A stretch of 64,000 nucleotides of DNA from Poa pratensis. Its lineage: Eukaryota > Streptophyta > Magnoliopsida > Poales > Poaceae. Made by a program: the position numbers and the translations under genes. Numbering within the stretch: the first letter of the stretch is position 1; every line of letters begins with the position of its first letter. The DNA lies in NCBI GenBank assembly GCA_947311845.1, contig CAMZMU010000013.1:1901028-1965027 (forward strand), written 5' to 3'. A model generated the notes under the pieces. That model was not told the origin of the DNA, searched no databases, and saw only the letters and a list, made by a program, of their open reading frames with translations. Positions 1 through 12,500 of the stretch are shown here, piece after piece.

Positions 1-1695
1 AAATTATGCCAAATTAGGTGTGACTAACATTGATTATTATAAGATCAACAAAATTGGCCTAGGTCCATTTGGATAAATATTTATTTCACCAAAATTCCTT
101 TACTACAGAAAGGTTCAATTTACTATTTGATTTACCATTGTGTTTCTGTTGCTCCAAAAATTCTACAAAAATAGGGGTAGCTAACAACTCTCAATACTAA
201 GCTAAAAAAATTGGATTCATGCCATTTGGATTAACAGAGTATCAGAAACAAACAAGTTTAGAATATAAACCTTCTGCACTGTTTGAATTATCCAACAATT
301 TTTATTAATCCAAATGATATGTGACCAGTGCCATTGTTTAAATATTTTGATTAGCTTTCCATAGAATTTTGAATCATAATTTTTCTGGATTCATAGAACT
401 CCAGATATTGAATATCAAACATGCATACAGATTTAAAAGTTTCTGTTAATTCTTTAATTCGAGAAAGGAAAAAACAGGGATGGTCCGAGAGGGATCCAGC
501 CCACTGTGCTCGGCCCATTTTATTATTAGTTTTTTCTCCCGCGCTGAATAAGTTGAGAATGCTGACGGGTGGGGCTGCCCGTCAGCTCCTTCACTTAAGC
601 GAAACGGTATGCAACCGTTGGATTAAAATCCAACGGCCGATACGCAGGCACACCGGCGGCGACCCTAAGCTGGCGGCGCCGCCGTGGCCGCGATGGTGAG
701 GGTGGACGGCGGCTCACCTAGGGGCTTATGGAGGCGGTGTGGATGGCAGAGACGGGTGCGGAGCACGTGGGGAAGAAGATGGCGTGGACGGCGAGGCTCG
801 AGGAAGTCCAGCACGGCGACGGCGGGCAGCTCGACGTGCACGGCCTCGACAACATGACGGCGAGGTCCTGGCGTCGATCATGTGTAGGAAAAGAGAGGGG
901 GGCGGTGTGTGAGCACGGCGGTGACATAGAGCGTGCAGAGGGAGAGCAGAGAGAGGCAGCAGCACGGCACGGCCGTGGCCGTCTTCAACCTTCGGACGGT
1001 CGAGCGAGGGTGCGCTCGGCACGGCAGCGGCTTGGCAGCTGCGCTCCGCCCTCCTGGCGGGTGCAGAGTGAGGTGTGGGGAGCGAGGGAGAGGTGAGCAG
1101 AGAGCAGCGTGGAGAGCTACCAGGTCGGGGTGGCGTTTTATAGCCAGAGCTCGGCTCACCGTGGTCGGGGTGCAGGAGAGGGGTAGGGGTACACGGGGCT
1201 ACGCCATTGGCGGTCTAGGGCGGTGCGGCATCGGTGCCGAACGTCGTTAGGGCAACGGGAGAGAAAATGGAGTGCGGAGGGGGTAGCAGAGAGCTTGGGG
1301 TGGTAACGGTGTCGGGTGCCCGCAAGGTGCTCGACGGGAAACTGGCGTCACCGTGGGCCACCGTAGGTGACGACATCTTGCCCGTGGGGTCGCGGCGTGG
1401 ATGGTGAATGGATGGGCGGCGCGGCGGGGGCAGAGGGACAGCGGTCGGCGAGAACGCCGTCGGCGTTCACGTGCACGACGAGCACGCATTGGGCACGAGG
1501 GATTTGGTTGGCAGGGAGGCAATCTTGGGTACGTAGCTGCTGCCCAATCGACGGAGGGGAGTGTGGGGCAGCATGATGGCGCGCTCACGGGCTCCAGCAC
1601 GGTCTCCTTCTCCTTGCTCACAAGCGACCGAGAGGGGAGGGAAGAGACAAGGAAGAGAGACAGAAGGAAACGGCCAAAACAGTGGGGTGCTAGAG

Positions 1696-1735
<40 letters not shown>

Positions 1736-2994
1736 CACAAGATTTGGTCGATTTTGAGTTGAATTTGGTGTTGGTTTGAAAGATAGGGTTTCATGCCCCT
1801 CTGGTGTTCGACAGAATGTCTGAACCAGTTTAAATTTTGAATTTTGGTGATTTGAATTTGTGGTTGTCTTTAGCAAGGTAAAAGAAGGTTCCTGCATTTT
1901 TCCTGGATTTTTGTTATAAAATAAAAAATAGGGTTTTTATTGTACCCTAGGAGCTAAAGAGAAGGGTAGGAATTTATAAATTCAAAATATCCTTTTAGTT
2001 GAAATTTTATACTTTGGAGGTGGGAGAAGTATGAGGGTGAGATGGATATTCTTTCATCTTGTTCCTGAAATTTTGATAAAGAAAATATAATTGTTTTCAT
2101 AAAACAGAGGAATAGACAAAGAGGGTTTTTAATAAGATCATTTCTTTAAATTAGGATTTTAGTTTTAGTGTGTGAATAATTTTAGTGGTCTTGTTTTGTT
2201 TTAAGTAACATTCCAAATTTTGTTGTCATGAGTGTTTTAATTAATTTTCATGTGATTAGGTTAATCATCCACACAAGCAATCAACAAACACAAGGGTATA
2301 AAATCCTGACAAGATTTGCACCTACATCACAAGATCAATAAAACAGACAAGGCAAACATAAGTCAAACAAGCAAACAATATAAGTTTTCAACAAATTTCA
2401 AACACTCAGATAGGTGGTGGGATGGTGATCATGTATCATCATGACTGGAATAATGTTGAAACAAGCTTAACCTCAATAATGTGATATTTTTCAAAAAGGA
2501 TTGCTAAAATATATGGGTAGTATATTTCCCATTGTTATTGTTTCCAAAAAGAGTAAAATAGGAGTTTATGAAATAGGAGTTGTAAATACATTCAAAATAT
2601 CAAGGTTGAAAAATAGGTAGGAGATAGCATATAGATTTCCATATTTTTGGAAACACATAATTTTTGGAAATACTTTTACTGTCTCAAATAATGGGTATTT
2701 TGGTTGTTGCTAAAACCAAAGCATCATTGAAATGGAATTTGGCCAAAATAAGGTTGGAAATAATATATGGATTATTTTTCTTGCAATGACATGATCACCA
2801 AGGTTAAATATATTTTTATCTTAGTTGAGTTCTTGGTGGATATTTAGTGGTCAAACAAGTCACACAAGGTCAAACAGAGCAATGGGAAGGAAAAACTCAA
2901 TCACTAGTGAACAATTTTAAAAAGTTTTTGTTGGTTCTGATTTTTAGGTCATTCAGACTAAACTTTTCTTAATCCCAAAATTTGGGATGTTACA
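1..2994 (-). mobile_element. Retroelement-like sequence ending in a Gypsy-type LTR terminus
   Basis: No gene is recognisable. The right edge at 2994 reads, on the minus strand, as a TG-starting LTR terminus (TGTAACATCCCAAATTTTGGG-like, with a CCCAAAATTTGGG palindrome). It abuts a different element exactly at 2995. The long AT-rich stretch 1900-2990 and the GC-rich, frame-poor stretch 640-1600 look like LTR and untranslated retroelement sequence. I could not find the other LTR end, a primer binding site or any protein motif, so the family and left limit (probably outside the window) are open. Confidence 0.4.
1700..1734. repeat. (GA)n microsatellite
   Basis: An uninterrupted GA dinucleotide run of about 30 bases lies inside the GC-rich part of the left retroelement-like region. 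Confidence 0.9.
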
Positions 2995-5900
2995 GATCCT
3001 CTGTCGGCATGTACTCGGTGACTTGCCGAATATCGGCCTCCGGGTACCATGCCGTCATCAGCGAAAAGGCCACCTTGGCTCCGCCACGCGCAGTAGATCG
3101 CAACATGCCGTCATATTGGCCGGTGGCCTTCCCAAGCAGCTCCGGCAAGGTCTCGAAGTCAACGGGGTCGCTGGCCGTTCCAGGAAAAATTTTGGCGGCA
3201 AACGCCTTGCCCGCACTGACAAGTTGGGGCACTATTTCGCCAACCTTCAGTATGCACGCAAGGCGGGGCGAGCCATCAACGTTGTCGCCTAGACCTACCG
3301 GCACTGGGAAAAAATCAACAAGTGTTAGCACTAAAGCAAGCAACTCAAGTACTCAAGTAACATGAGGATGAAGGAAAAAATATTACCAAGGACATGGTCA
3401 TGGATGGCATTGATTTCATCCAGGTGAACGACGAGCGTATCCTCAGCTAACTTGACAGCTTTGGCATGGGTGTCTTGCTGCAGCTTGGCGGATTTCGTCA
3501 CCTCGGCAAGATTGTCCCTCAACGCCTTAAGTTGCTCCGTCAACTTGCTGATTTCGGTGGCGTGGTTCATATCTCGCTCTTCCAACGCCTTGGCGTGAGT
3601 TTCCTTCAATTCCATGACCTCCTTGGCTAAATCTGCAGCTTCATTGATCAAGGCTTGCATATCAGTAGAGCTCTTGAGAATATCTTGCGCAGTGTCTAGC
3701 AATGCTACAAAGCGTGAAAAGTGCCGACTAAAATACTTGTCGGAAGAAAACAAAAAGAAGACGGACGAAAAGAAGGCAAAGAGATTTGTCACCTTCATCC
3801 TTTTTGCGAGCCTCTTCCAAGCTCGCAATCTGGGCGTCCTTGAGCTCCATGTCCTACCGCAGTTGCTGGCACTCCTTGACCTTCTTCTCTTGAGCGCGGA
3901 ATAGCTCAAGGTTCGAAGCAAGAACAACCTGCAAACGCGAAAACAACATTGAGATTAAAACACTATAGTCAAAAGACCACTCTGTCGGCTAAAACATCTT
4001 TTAACCGCCAAAGTGCTCGGGGGCTGCGACTATGGACCATGTTACCTCAAGTTGATCATGGAGGGTCTCGTGGAGCTTATCCATGTGTGAGTACTAGTTG
4101 CGGGTACCATCGCGCATGGTCCTCAGCGTTTGCCGAGGATCTTTTACTCCTCCGCCAAGTCCAGAGCTGGGATTGGAGGACGACCCGCCGTGGCTTCCCC
4201 CCATCTCGTCCTCCACCTCTTGTTTCATGGCGATAAAGCGGGCATCATCATTAGCCAAAGCTTCAGCCATTCTCGACCTGGAGACGCCGGCAACAGATTT
4301 CTTGCCCGCCGCCTTCTCTGCAGCCGTCTCTGCAGCATCAGTTGACCTCGTGTTGTCCGCCGCGTATGTTCCCGGGCAGAGGACCACGGGAATGTTGGCG
4401 GCAGGCGTGGCTGGTGCGGTGACTGGAGAAGGCCTTGGCGGCTTGCCTCTGTCGGCGACTGCCTTCAGGTTGGAGCGAAGTTTGGGCATGGTGGGCTTCG
4501 CTCTGCAAAAGGGAGTAAAGACATGTTAGCAAAACGCATTACAAACACAACAAATGGTAAAATTAGCAAAGTATAAGCTTACTTACCGCTTCAAGGGAAT
4601 ATTGCCCCCCAATGTCTCATCCTCCGTCTCGGTGGTGACGGCCGCCTTCTTCCTCTTCTCCAAATCCTTGGTGGAAGAAGGGCCGCCAATCTTGCGCTTC
4701 CTGGTCTTGCCGGCTCCCGGCTCATACCAGTTAGGAGCCAAGTCAGCGTCCGCCAGGCTCTTTAGCTAGAAAACAAAGCACCATCAACCCAGCAACAAAT
4801 TGGCAAAATAGTCGACTAAAAGATAGGAAAGCTCCGGCTTACCTCAGGGGCTGGGTTGTCATGGGTGAACATGGCGACGCCTTCGGCCGCCTTCACGTGG
4901 TTGGGCTGGATGAGCCCTCTCAGCCGGTACAGCAACACTCCTTCGTCAAGGGTGGTGTTGCCGGCGCTATCCACCTTGTATTCGCACATCTTTAGTGGGC
5001 GATGGCGAAGAGGCATGATCCGCCTTGACAGCCAGCAGACAACGGTGTCGACTCCGTCAAGACGCGGAGCCTCCATCGTATTGGTTAAGAATTCGATCCG
5101 CCTAACAGCAAGGCGGAGGTCATCTGACAAGTTGCCGAGTGGCGCCTTCTCTGTCCAGCAGGCCTTGTATGTTGGCGGACCGTTGACGAAAGGAGGAATC
5201 CCCACCGTGTTGTCGGGTGTCGGGATGTCCTTGCAGTAGAATAAAGTGCCGGTCCAGTTCTTCACCGACTCGATGTAGGGAATCTTTTGATACCAGTCAC
5301 TATGACGGCAGTTGAAAGTAACACTACCGCAAGTTGCCAGCTGGCCGGCTGCTATGGTTTGCCGGCGGCACAGGAAGCAGTACTTGAAGAGCTCCAAGGA
5401 GGCGGCTATGCCTAAATAGCCCTCGCACAGCGCCTGGAAGCCGGCTAGAACTAGAATACTATTTGGCGCTATGTTGTGTGGTTGCAGGCCATAGTATTTT
5501 AGCACAGCTAGAAAGAAGGCGGAGAGCGGTAGGGTCATACCACGAAGGAAGTGCGACGCCAAGACGACCCTTTTGTCGTCATGGGGGTCGGGGACTGCTT
5601 CATTGCCTGGTGCCCGCCAAGAACACTCCGTCTGTGGCGGCACAAAGCCGCCTTGCTCCAGCTCTTTGAGGTAGTCCGTCGTTATGCACGACGGCAGCCA
5701 GTACCGGGAGCCCAGCTCCTCCACCTCCTCCTCCTCGACGGCCGTCTCACCGGCGGGAACCTCCAGGTCCGCCGTGAGCTCGGCGTTCGTCATCTCCATG
5801 GAGGGCAAGGGAAAATAGGAGGTCACGACCGCTGCTGGCGCCGTCGGTGCCGGAGAAGAAGAAGTCACCGGCGCGGTGCTTGGTGGTACAACCGCCACCG

Positions 5901-6000
5901 CCGCCGGTTCGGGTCCAGATCCCGCCGCCAAAGATGTCGCTGCTACGGCAGCCGTCGCCGCTGTCGCCGCCACCGAACCTTGCTCGCCGGTGCTTGCCAT
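2995..6000 (-). pseudogene. Antisense ORF of a Tat/RIRE2-lineage Gypsy element (PF04195-like), broken
   Basis: A multi-exon minus-strand gene runs from an ATG at 6000. Exon 1 (about 4843-6000) holds a low-complexity Ala/Thr/Pro head and then a region starting SRYWLPSCITTDYLKELEQGG, typical of the Pfam family called putative gypsy type transposon (PF04195). Exon 2 is about 4587-4765 and has basic KRK motifs. Exon 3 starts near 4502. Later exons near 3950-3780 and 3705-3390 are strongly coiled coil. The last, near 3310-2995, is cut off by the neighbouring element. Two in-frame TAG codons occur where relatives would read Gln: near 4104, just before YSHMDKLHE, and near 3855, before DMELKDAQ. Tat-lineage elements such as Grande and RIRE2 are known to carry an antisense gene between pol and the 3' LTR, and this position and strand fit. 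Exon limits are inferred from GT-AG sites. Confidence 0.75.
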
Positions 6001-6551
6001 ATGGGTGAGCTCCGCCGCTACTAACCTTGCCGGAATTTGGGTGCAAAGAGGAGGAGCGCTCGAGGAGGGGAAGTGGCTGCGGTGGGTGCGAATGAGGGGT
6101 GGAATCCATCCCGTGGTAATTTGGGGACATTTAACCCCCCTGCTCCGTGATTCGTGCACGAAACGGCCGGAGCCACGATCTCCGCCACGTGTCCATGTCT
6201 CGCACGTCGTGGCAACGGCGCGCGTTGCCGTCGCCTCGATTCCCGCGCGTAGTGGGAAAGTAATCATAACGCACGCGTATGTTCAAACTGTCGTGCACCG
6301 CATGATGTCATCCGTCAACATTTGACGGGACTGGTCAAAGTGACAAGACCTTGCCTAGAAGATTCCTGACAGTAGTCAGGCCGTCTTTCCCATTATGGCG
6401 GCACATGGTCCGACTACTTTAGACGGACTGCCGCCTACTTCAACTTCGGAATGCTTCAAGCTCTTCAGCCGCCTACTACGTCAAGAATAAGGCGGACAAC
6501 GCAGACAAAAGAAGACGGCGCCTGGAGAACTTCAACCCTTCTGGGGGCCAA

Positions 6552-7069
6552 TGTTGGGGATATACTTACTGGGGGGTATCTCTGACATGGATCAATCCGG
6601 CTAGTACAGGGTGGCCCAAAGTGGTGGTGAAGGCTTTGGCCTGTCGGGCAGCCCAGATAGCCGGCGTACAAGGCAGACGGAGGATGGCAAGACGAAGGCC
6701 CAAGAATGAAGCCCATGACACCAGCAAGATCAAAACGGAAGGCGGTGACTTGCCGGATAGGTTTAGGACTTTGTAGTCTTGCCGGACACGTTTGTCCCAT
6801 GTAACCCTAGGTCCAGCCGCCTATATAAGCCGGTCCCCGGGACGCCTTTAGGGCACGTTCAACATACTCTCATACTCATTGTAACCCGTCCAAGGCTATT
6901 GCCATTATAATGAATTATAGCAGCACGTAGGATCTCGCCACCGCTGTGAGATCTGAAGCTGGGTAACTGCCTTGTTCGATCCCGACCTCGACGACGCTCC
7001 CCTTCACCCCCTCGGTTCACCTCGGCTAGAGGACCCCCGTCTCCTATCTACGATGCCGATACGACGACA
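6552..7069 (+). mobile_element. 3' LTR of the Tat-lineage Gypsy element
   Basis: It begins TGTTGGGGATATAC directly after a purine-rich GGGGGCCAA tract, as expected of a polypurine tract plus 3' LTR on the + strand. It contains a TATA box (CTATATAAGCC, 6821-6830) and a downstream leader-like segment. The right end, near ACGACGACA at 7069, is placed by the change to Copia-like sequence and is approximate. With the antisense gene to its left, it is the right end of a 5'-truncated element that inserted into the Copia LTR that follows. Confidence 0.65.
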
Positions 7070-8052
7070 ACTCCATAACAACTTCCGGATCACCCCGAAC
7101 TATCTTCGGTCTTCCCCCGGAACCCTTCCGATTCCACCGGAATCCTTCCGATTCATTTTCTCTCTCGATTTATATTATTTCGATAATTCCAAAATGATCT
7201 CCAAGCGTTGTCAAGACCTTAAGTGTGTTACCCTACGGTTCGGGAAATACTCCAGACATGGTCGAGACCCCTCGCTCGCCAATGACCGTCAGGGAGACCT
7301 GGATGGCTATGACGGTCTCTGTGCATTCCAGAATAATCGTCGTTGAACCGTTAACATGATATTCATTCCTTTTGTTCCTTCGATATTGCCCTTGTCTGAG
7401 ATACGATCGTCAACATCCTATGTTGTGTTTTTTCCCGTTACCAACAAGGGTTACTTAACTCGTTCTGTGATATTACATCTCCAATGACCTAGTCATACGC
7501 TGCGCAACTTTATAGACGTAATCTCACCGAGTGGGCACAGAGTATCTTCCCATCACACGGATTAACAAATCCCGCTCTTGATCACTCGCCTCGACTACTT
7601 CCTTCGGATACCCGAAAGGGACACCTTTATTGTGACGCTAGATAAGTCATGACGTTTGATGCAATCAAAGTATCTTCCAGAAGCAGCGATTTGATATGAT
7701 CTCATGGTCTGAGGAATAAGCTATCATATTACTCTCCTATTGCAACAATGAACTTTGTGATACGATCCTCTTGCAATACTTTGTTGGGTATGTCCATCAT
7801 TTTATTCCACTAATAAAATGACCTCATCATCAACTATATAAATATCCATGATCGGGAATTCTCGATCATCAGTTGACTAATGAACTAGTTTGTATAGAGG
7901 CTTACTAGGGACTCTGGTTTGTTTATATACCACATGTGTATTAACAATTCCTATTAACACAGTTATAGCACAGTATAAAACTTATTATAAACTTAATGTG
8001 ATAATGCAATAAATACTTAATATTTATTAGCCTCTAGGGCGTATCCCCTTCA
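7070..8052 (-). mobile_element. Copia LTR fragment, BARE/Angela type
   Basis: On the minus strand the sequence starts TGAAGGGGATACGCCCTAGA. This resembles the BARE1/WIS/Angela LTR start, with its conserved GCCCTAGAGGC and, further in, AGTCCCTAGTAAGCCTCTA. No internal region is attached. The far end is cut by the Gypsy LTR at about 7070, so this is an older LTR broken by a younger insertion. Confidence 0.6.
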
Positions 8053-9260
8053 AACACAACTCGACACGAAGCAATCATCCAGCCAGCTCGACACTGCTAT
8101 TTATCCAATCCTCAAATTATTTTGCTATCTGCCTATCTTTGTATTGCAAATTTTTAATTACTAGCTCCGGTTAATTTATCTATGTCTAATATTTTTCCAA
8201 ATTTGCATAAATGAAGAGAAAGAATACGAGCATCCGTAGTTTTTATGCACCTAGTTCTAGTGGTACTCAACCTGAACCTGAACATGTTGCAACCAACGAC
8301 AGCCTCCTTTTTCACACTGCACCTGAAACTGAGCATGAGGCTGAACCTGAACCTGAACATGAGGCTGAACCTGAAACTCCCATAATTGTTGTGAGCATAA
8401 TCCCTCCTCCAACTAATTAGAGCACTGATCCCCCCGTTGATGGCAACAATGACACCACATTCGATGAGAGTACAAACCAACCAAGTCAGCTTATTCAAGA
8501 ATTTCATCCAAGTCAAATTATTCATGATCCAGGACTTAGAATACCAATAGATGATTATGCCCCCGAAATTAGAAGTGATGTGAGAAGAGCTTTTTTGTTA
8601 AATGGGCGAAACAAATATGTAGGGTATAAATTCAAGAAGGACACTGGATGGCATTGTTTGGAGATCCTTTCAGGCACACTGGTTGGAGACTTTTGATTGG
8701 TAGGGTATAAATTCAAGAAGACACTTGCTCAATTGATGGTTCAAACAACAAAACACACATCTTTCCAATTGGTGTACCGTCTCATTGAGTTGGCTCTCAT
8801 TCTTCCTGTGGCAACTGCAGTTGAACGAATATTTTCAGCAATGAAGATTATTAAAACAGATTTGCGCAATAAGGTGTCTGATGAATGACTAAATGATTTA
8901 ATGGTATGCTAATGTGAGAAAGAGATATTCAGAAACATTCATGATGATCAGATCATGATACAATTTCATAAGTTGAGGGATCGTAAAGGACATTTGCCAC
9001 GTGAGTATGATGTGATTTATTCGAGGTACATGTCTGTTTACTAGTTTTAATAGAGAGTTCACTTTGTCTTTTTGATGATGCTTCTCTAGTACTGGATGTA
9101 TTATTGTGTGTGTGATTTCTATGCTTTTAACCTGCAAATTTGTGGTATTTTGTCTTAAATAATTTCATGTCTTACATACTGACTTATTTTCTTCGTTTAG
9201 TTTAGTCGTTGTTAGCCTACCCTCCAGTTAATTCCTGGACTCGCCACCGAGGGGAGGGTG
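8053..9260 (+). pseudogene. hAT transposase gene with internal deletion (TTF-type zinc-finger/hAT dimerisation protein)
   Basis: The N-terminal part begins with an ATG at 8211 (MKRKNTSIRSFYAPSSSG) and continues after a stop with GLRIPIDDYAPEIRSDVRRAF, the conserved lead-in of plant TTF-type hAT proteins. The C-terminal dimerisation domain follows at 8757-8995: YRLIELALILPVATAVERIF, then SAMKIIKTDLRNKVSDE. The catalytic middle, several hundred residues in intact relatives, is missing. Stop codons interrupt it at 8418, 8694, 8886 and 8910. A 20-bp stretch at 8620-8639 is repeated at 8701-8720, close to the deletion junction. The acidic head has repeated EPEPEHEAEPE units. This is a dead deletion derivative whose left terminus was lost to the Copia insertion. 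Confidence 0.8.
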
Positions 9261-9575
9261 GTGTTTTCGTGACCCTTTTTTTTGTAAGGGTTCGTTCAGA
9301 GGCTCTGCTAAAGCTGTTTTTGTAGGGAGCGGCGGGGCCTTTTTATGGATTGGGTGAGATGATCTAAAATCCCAAAAAATACTAGGCATTCTCATTTAGC
9401 ACAGTTGTCGAAAGATTCAGACGTCGTTTGAACGAAACCGAGGAGAAAAAGGAGCAAAACAAAACACAAGGGCGCTCACATGTTGGGTGTAGAGCGAACA
9501 TTTCGCACACCTTTCGCTCTCTCTTCCTTTTCCGGCCGCCATTTCCGCCTCCCCACACCGCAAAACTCTCCCACC

Positions 9576-12500
9576 ATGCCTCGCGTGCATGTCCACGCGG
9601 GCGCCGACATAGCCATGGAACCGGCCGCCTCGGGTGTGGCGGAGTGGGGGGCAGAAGGAGCCCCACAGGGCGAGCGCGCGGGGCCGGGTCTCGGCCAAGA
9701 CGCGGCGCAAGGACCGGGCTGTGCACCTAGAGGAGGCGGCCGTAGGGAGGTGGAGGAGGTGCCGCTGCGGCTGCGGCTCGGGAGGGCGAGGCGGCGGGCG
9801 GGGCCCGGTACGCCGGCACCGTCGTGGAAGCTGGAGGCGTCACCGGGTTCGCCGGAGCGGGGAGGAGAGGTGGTGTCGATGGCTGCCGCTCTGCCCCCGA
9901 GGAGGAGCTCTGCGTCCGCCTCGGCCTCGGCTTCGGCGCGCCAGCTGGGCGCCAGCCTGTGGGAGATCCACGACGTGACGCGGGACGGCCGGCGCAACGG
10001 GGGGCGGAGGCGCCGGACCGGGAACGGGCTCGTCGGTGCGCGGCCTGTCAGTGCGGATAAGGTCAGTATTTGCAGTTCGGTTGTACTCCTACTACAAAGA
10101 CGCGAGAAACCACGGTTAGTTAGTTGTACTACAGCGTGTCGTGTTGCCGTATAAGAATCAGTTTGGTACTCCTGAATTCCTCGACTTCTTCACAAATCAC
10201 AACAAACATGCTAGTGGGTCAGCTCTCAGCTGTCAAAAAAATAAACTTGTACGCCTTGTTTGGATTGAGTGTAAACTTTGTGTGCTCGCTGGTAATTAGT
10301 TCAGCACACCAACATTACATCCACTCCAAGCAGGTCGTAGTGTTATCCGAACCAGACGGGTGCAACCATCGATTTTTAATGTCCAACTTCTTGTCCGATC
10401 CAGTCTGCACATTGTTCGTCATTGATTGTGAAGAGATAATAAACTTGTGTCAGTAAAATTTGGTGCTCTTCCGTGAATTGATTTTCTTTGGTACAGTACC
10501 GCTGTCTTTTTTTTTTTGAAATGGAAGTACCGCTGTCTTTGACCTCACACCAATTCAGCATTCGCTAGGTTGCTAGTGTGGACCTTTCTAATCTGTTGAG
10601 GACCTTGAGGCATTAGTACAATTGTGTTGCTTCAGAACTGAGAAAACTAATTGCCTGTCAAACTTAAAATTCAGCAAACTGGGCCAGACGGCCAGAGTAT
10701 AAGTTTATGCAAAAATAAAATAAAATAGTGGACCTTTCTAGTCTGTTGGGCCGTTGGGGACCTTGAGGTATTGCTACAGCTTCGCGCTACCATTGTTTCA
10801 GAACCAAGGAAACTAATTCCTCGCCGGAACTTAAAACATTGTGCAATTAGGCAGGAGTATAAGTTTGTGCAAGTAAAAAACAGAGTATTGCCTGCTTTGG
10901 ATTGCTGGGCACATGCACTATAAAAGTTCTTTCTTGAGCACGCGACTAAACACGCTGTCATTTTGTCCTGCACTACGAAAGTCACACCTGTGCATTTTCT
11001 ACCCCGGAAACTGCTGCCGATACTGCTCTGGCGGTGCCATGTCATCTTGTTGCCAGTCTCTGGGAGATTGGAGATGTGATGCTGGAGGGCCAGCCTGCAG
11101 TGTGCCAAAGCGCCATATGGTAGGGGACTCACTGTCCACAGCGATTTTGTGGGTCCGTGAAGGTTTGTGGTTTGGTTGTACTTTGATGGGGCGAATTGAA
11201 TGACTTCCTTGGGTGGCAGCAACGAAAGCAGCCTAGTTTCGACACAATTGGGCGTGTTTTTGCATCAAACAGAGCAAATAGATCAAATGCTGAAATGTGG
11301 TACTCTCCAAACAGAACCTTTGAAGGTTCTGTAGCATTTTGTTCACATGTTGTTTTACACCTTGTTTTGGACTAAAGATAATGATTTTGTGATGATATGT
11401 TTGTTGTGCATCCTTCAATAAATTCCGTTGATGCTACCACTATATTTGACATACCAATTCAGCATTATCTAGGTGGCTAGTATGGACCTTTCTGATCTGT
11501 TGAGGTACCAGTACAGTTTTGGCCTACCATTGGTTGAGAGTTGAGAAAATTAATTGCTGATTGGAACATAAATTTGAGCAAATTTGGCGAGAGTCGAACT
11601 TTTGTCGTACCATGCAGTGACGAGGAAGTAAAAATAATTTAGCTAAATTGTCAGCCAAAGTCTAGAATTTACCCGTTCTATATTTTTTCTTGCTGTGAGA
11701 TCTAAAAAATAATTTAGCAAGGGCTAGATTTCTGGTTCCGTGGAAAGGGAAGCCTGAATCATTTGGCTTCACAATACACCAACTAAACTAACATATCATG
11801 TTCTTTCAGCATGTGAAAAAATCTTAAGCGCGAATTGCATGTCATGATTGATGGCTCTTGCTTAGTTAATAGCATCATTGCTTAAACCTATATTAACAAT
11901 TCAGCTGACATGTTTTGCATTATGTTTAACGGCAATTGGTGTATCATGTTTACTGTCCTTGATGTTGGTTACAAAAGGTTTCATATACTAATTTTGTTTG
12001 AGTTTAGTATACCTGTTTGATGTTCTTAAGTTGGTTTTAGAGTTTTCATGTAGAGGTTTTATACAGGGTTTAACACATTTGGTCCGGGTATTTAGCCTAC
12101 ATGTCGAATTTTGTTGTTTCTATGTTGCACGACTTCGTTTATTTTGTTAGTTTTAGGTTTTCACATTGCTATGATATTTTATGATCTATGCAAGTTGTTT
12201 TGCCCTATCTTGTTTTGAATGAGGGTGTTAAGTTTAGGGTTTAGTTTATTGTATTAATATTAGTGAACCTTTTCATTTTGAGAGTATTTTATATAGTTGC
12301 TACAAACTAGATGTCTAACTCATTAGCCAGCCAGTGTGACATTTTTTATTAATTTTGGGAAATATTACTTTTTATTCAGTTAACACTAGCACTTAGATTA
12401 TGAGTTTACAACAAAAGAAAAACTCAACATTAAATGTACATGCAGTTTAATACAGTTAATCTGTTGTTTGGTTTCCCTTGTCCAACTGAGCCTATTGTAG

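Noticed and set aside
1247..1897. 216-codon minus-strand frame
   Set aside because: It includes the GA microsatellite and low-complexity Ser/Leu; the composition gives no codon signal.
9480..9575. Longer start for the USO1-related protein
   Set aside because: In frame, but the added residues look like leader sequence and the 9576 ATG has the better context.
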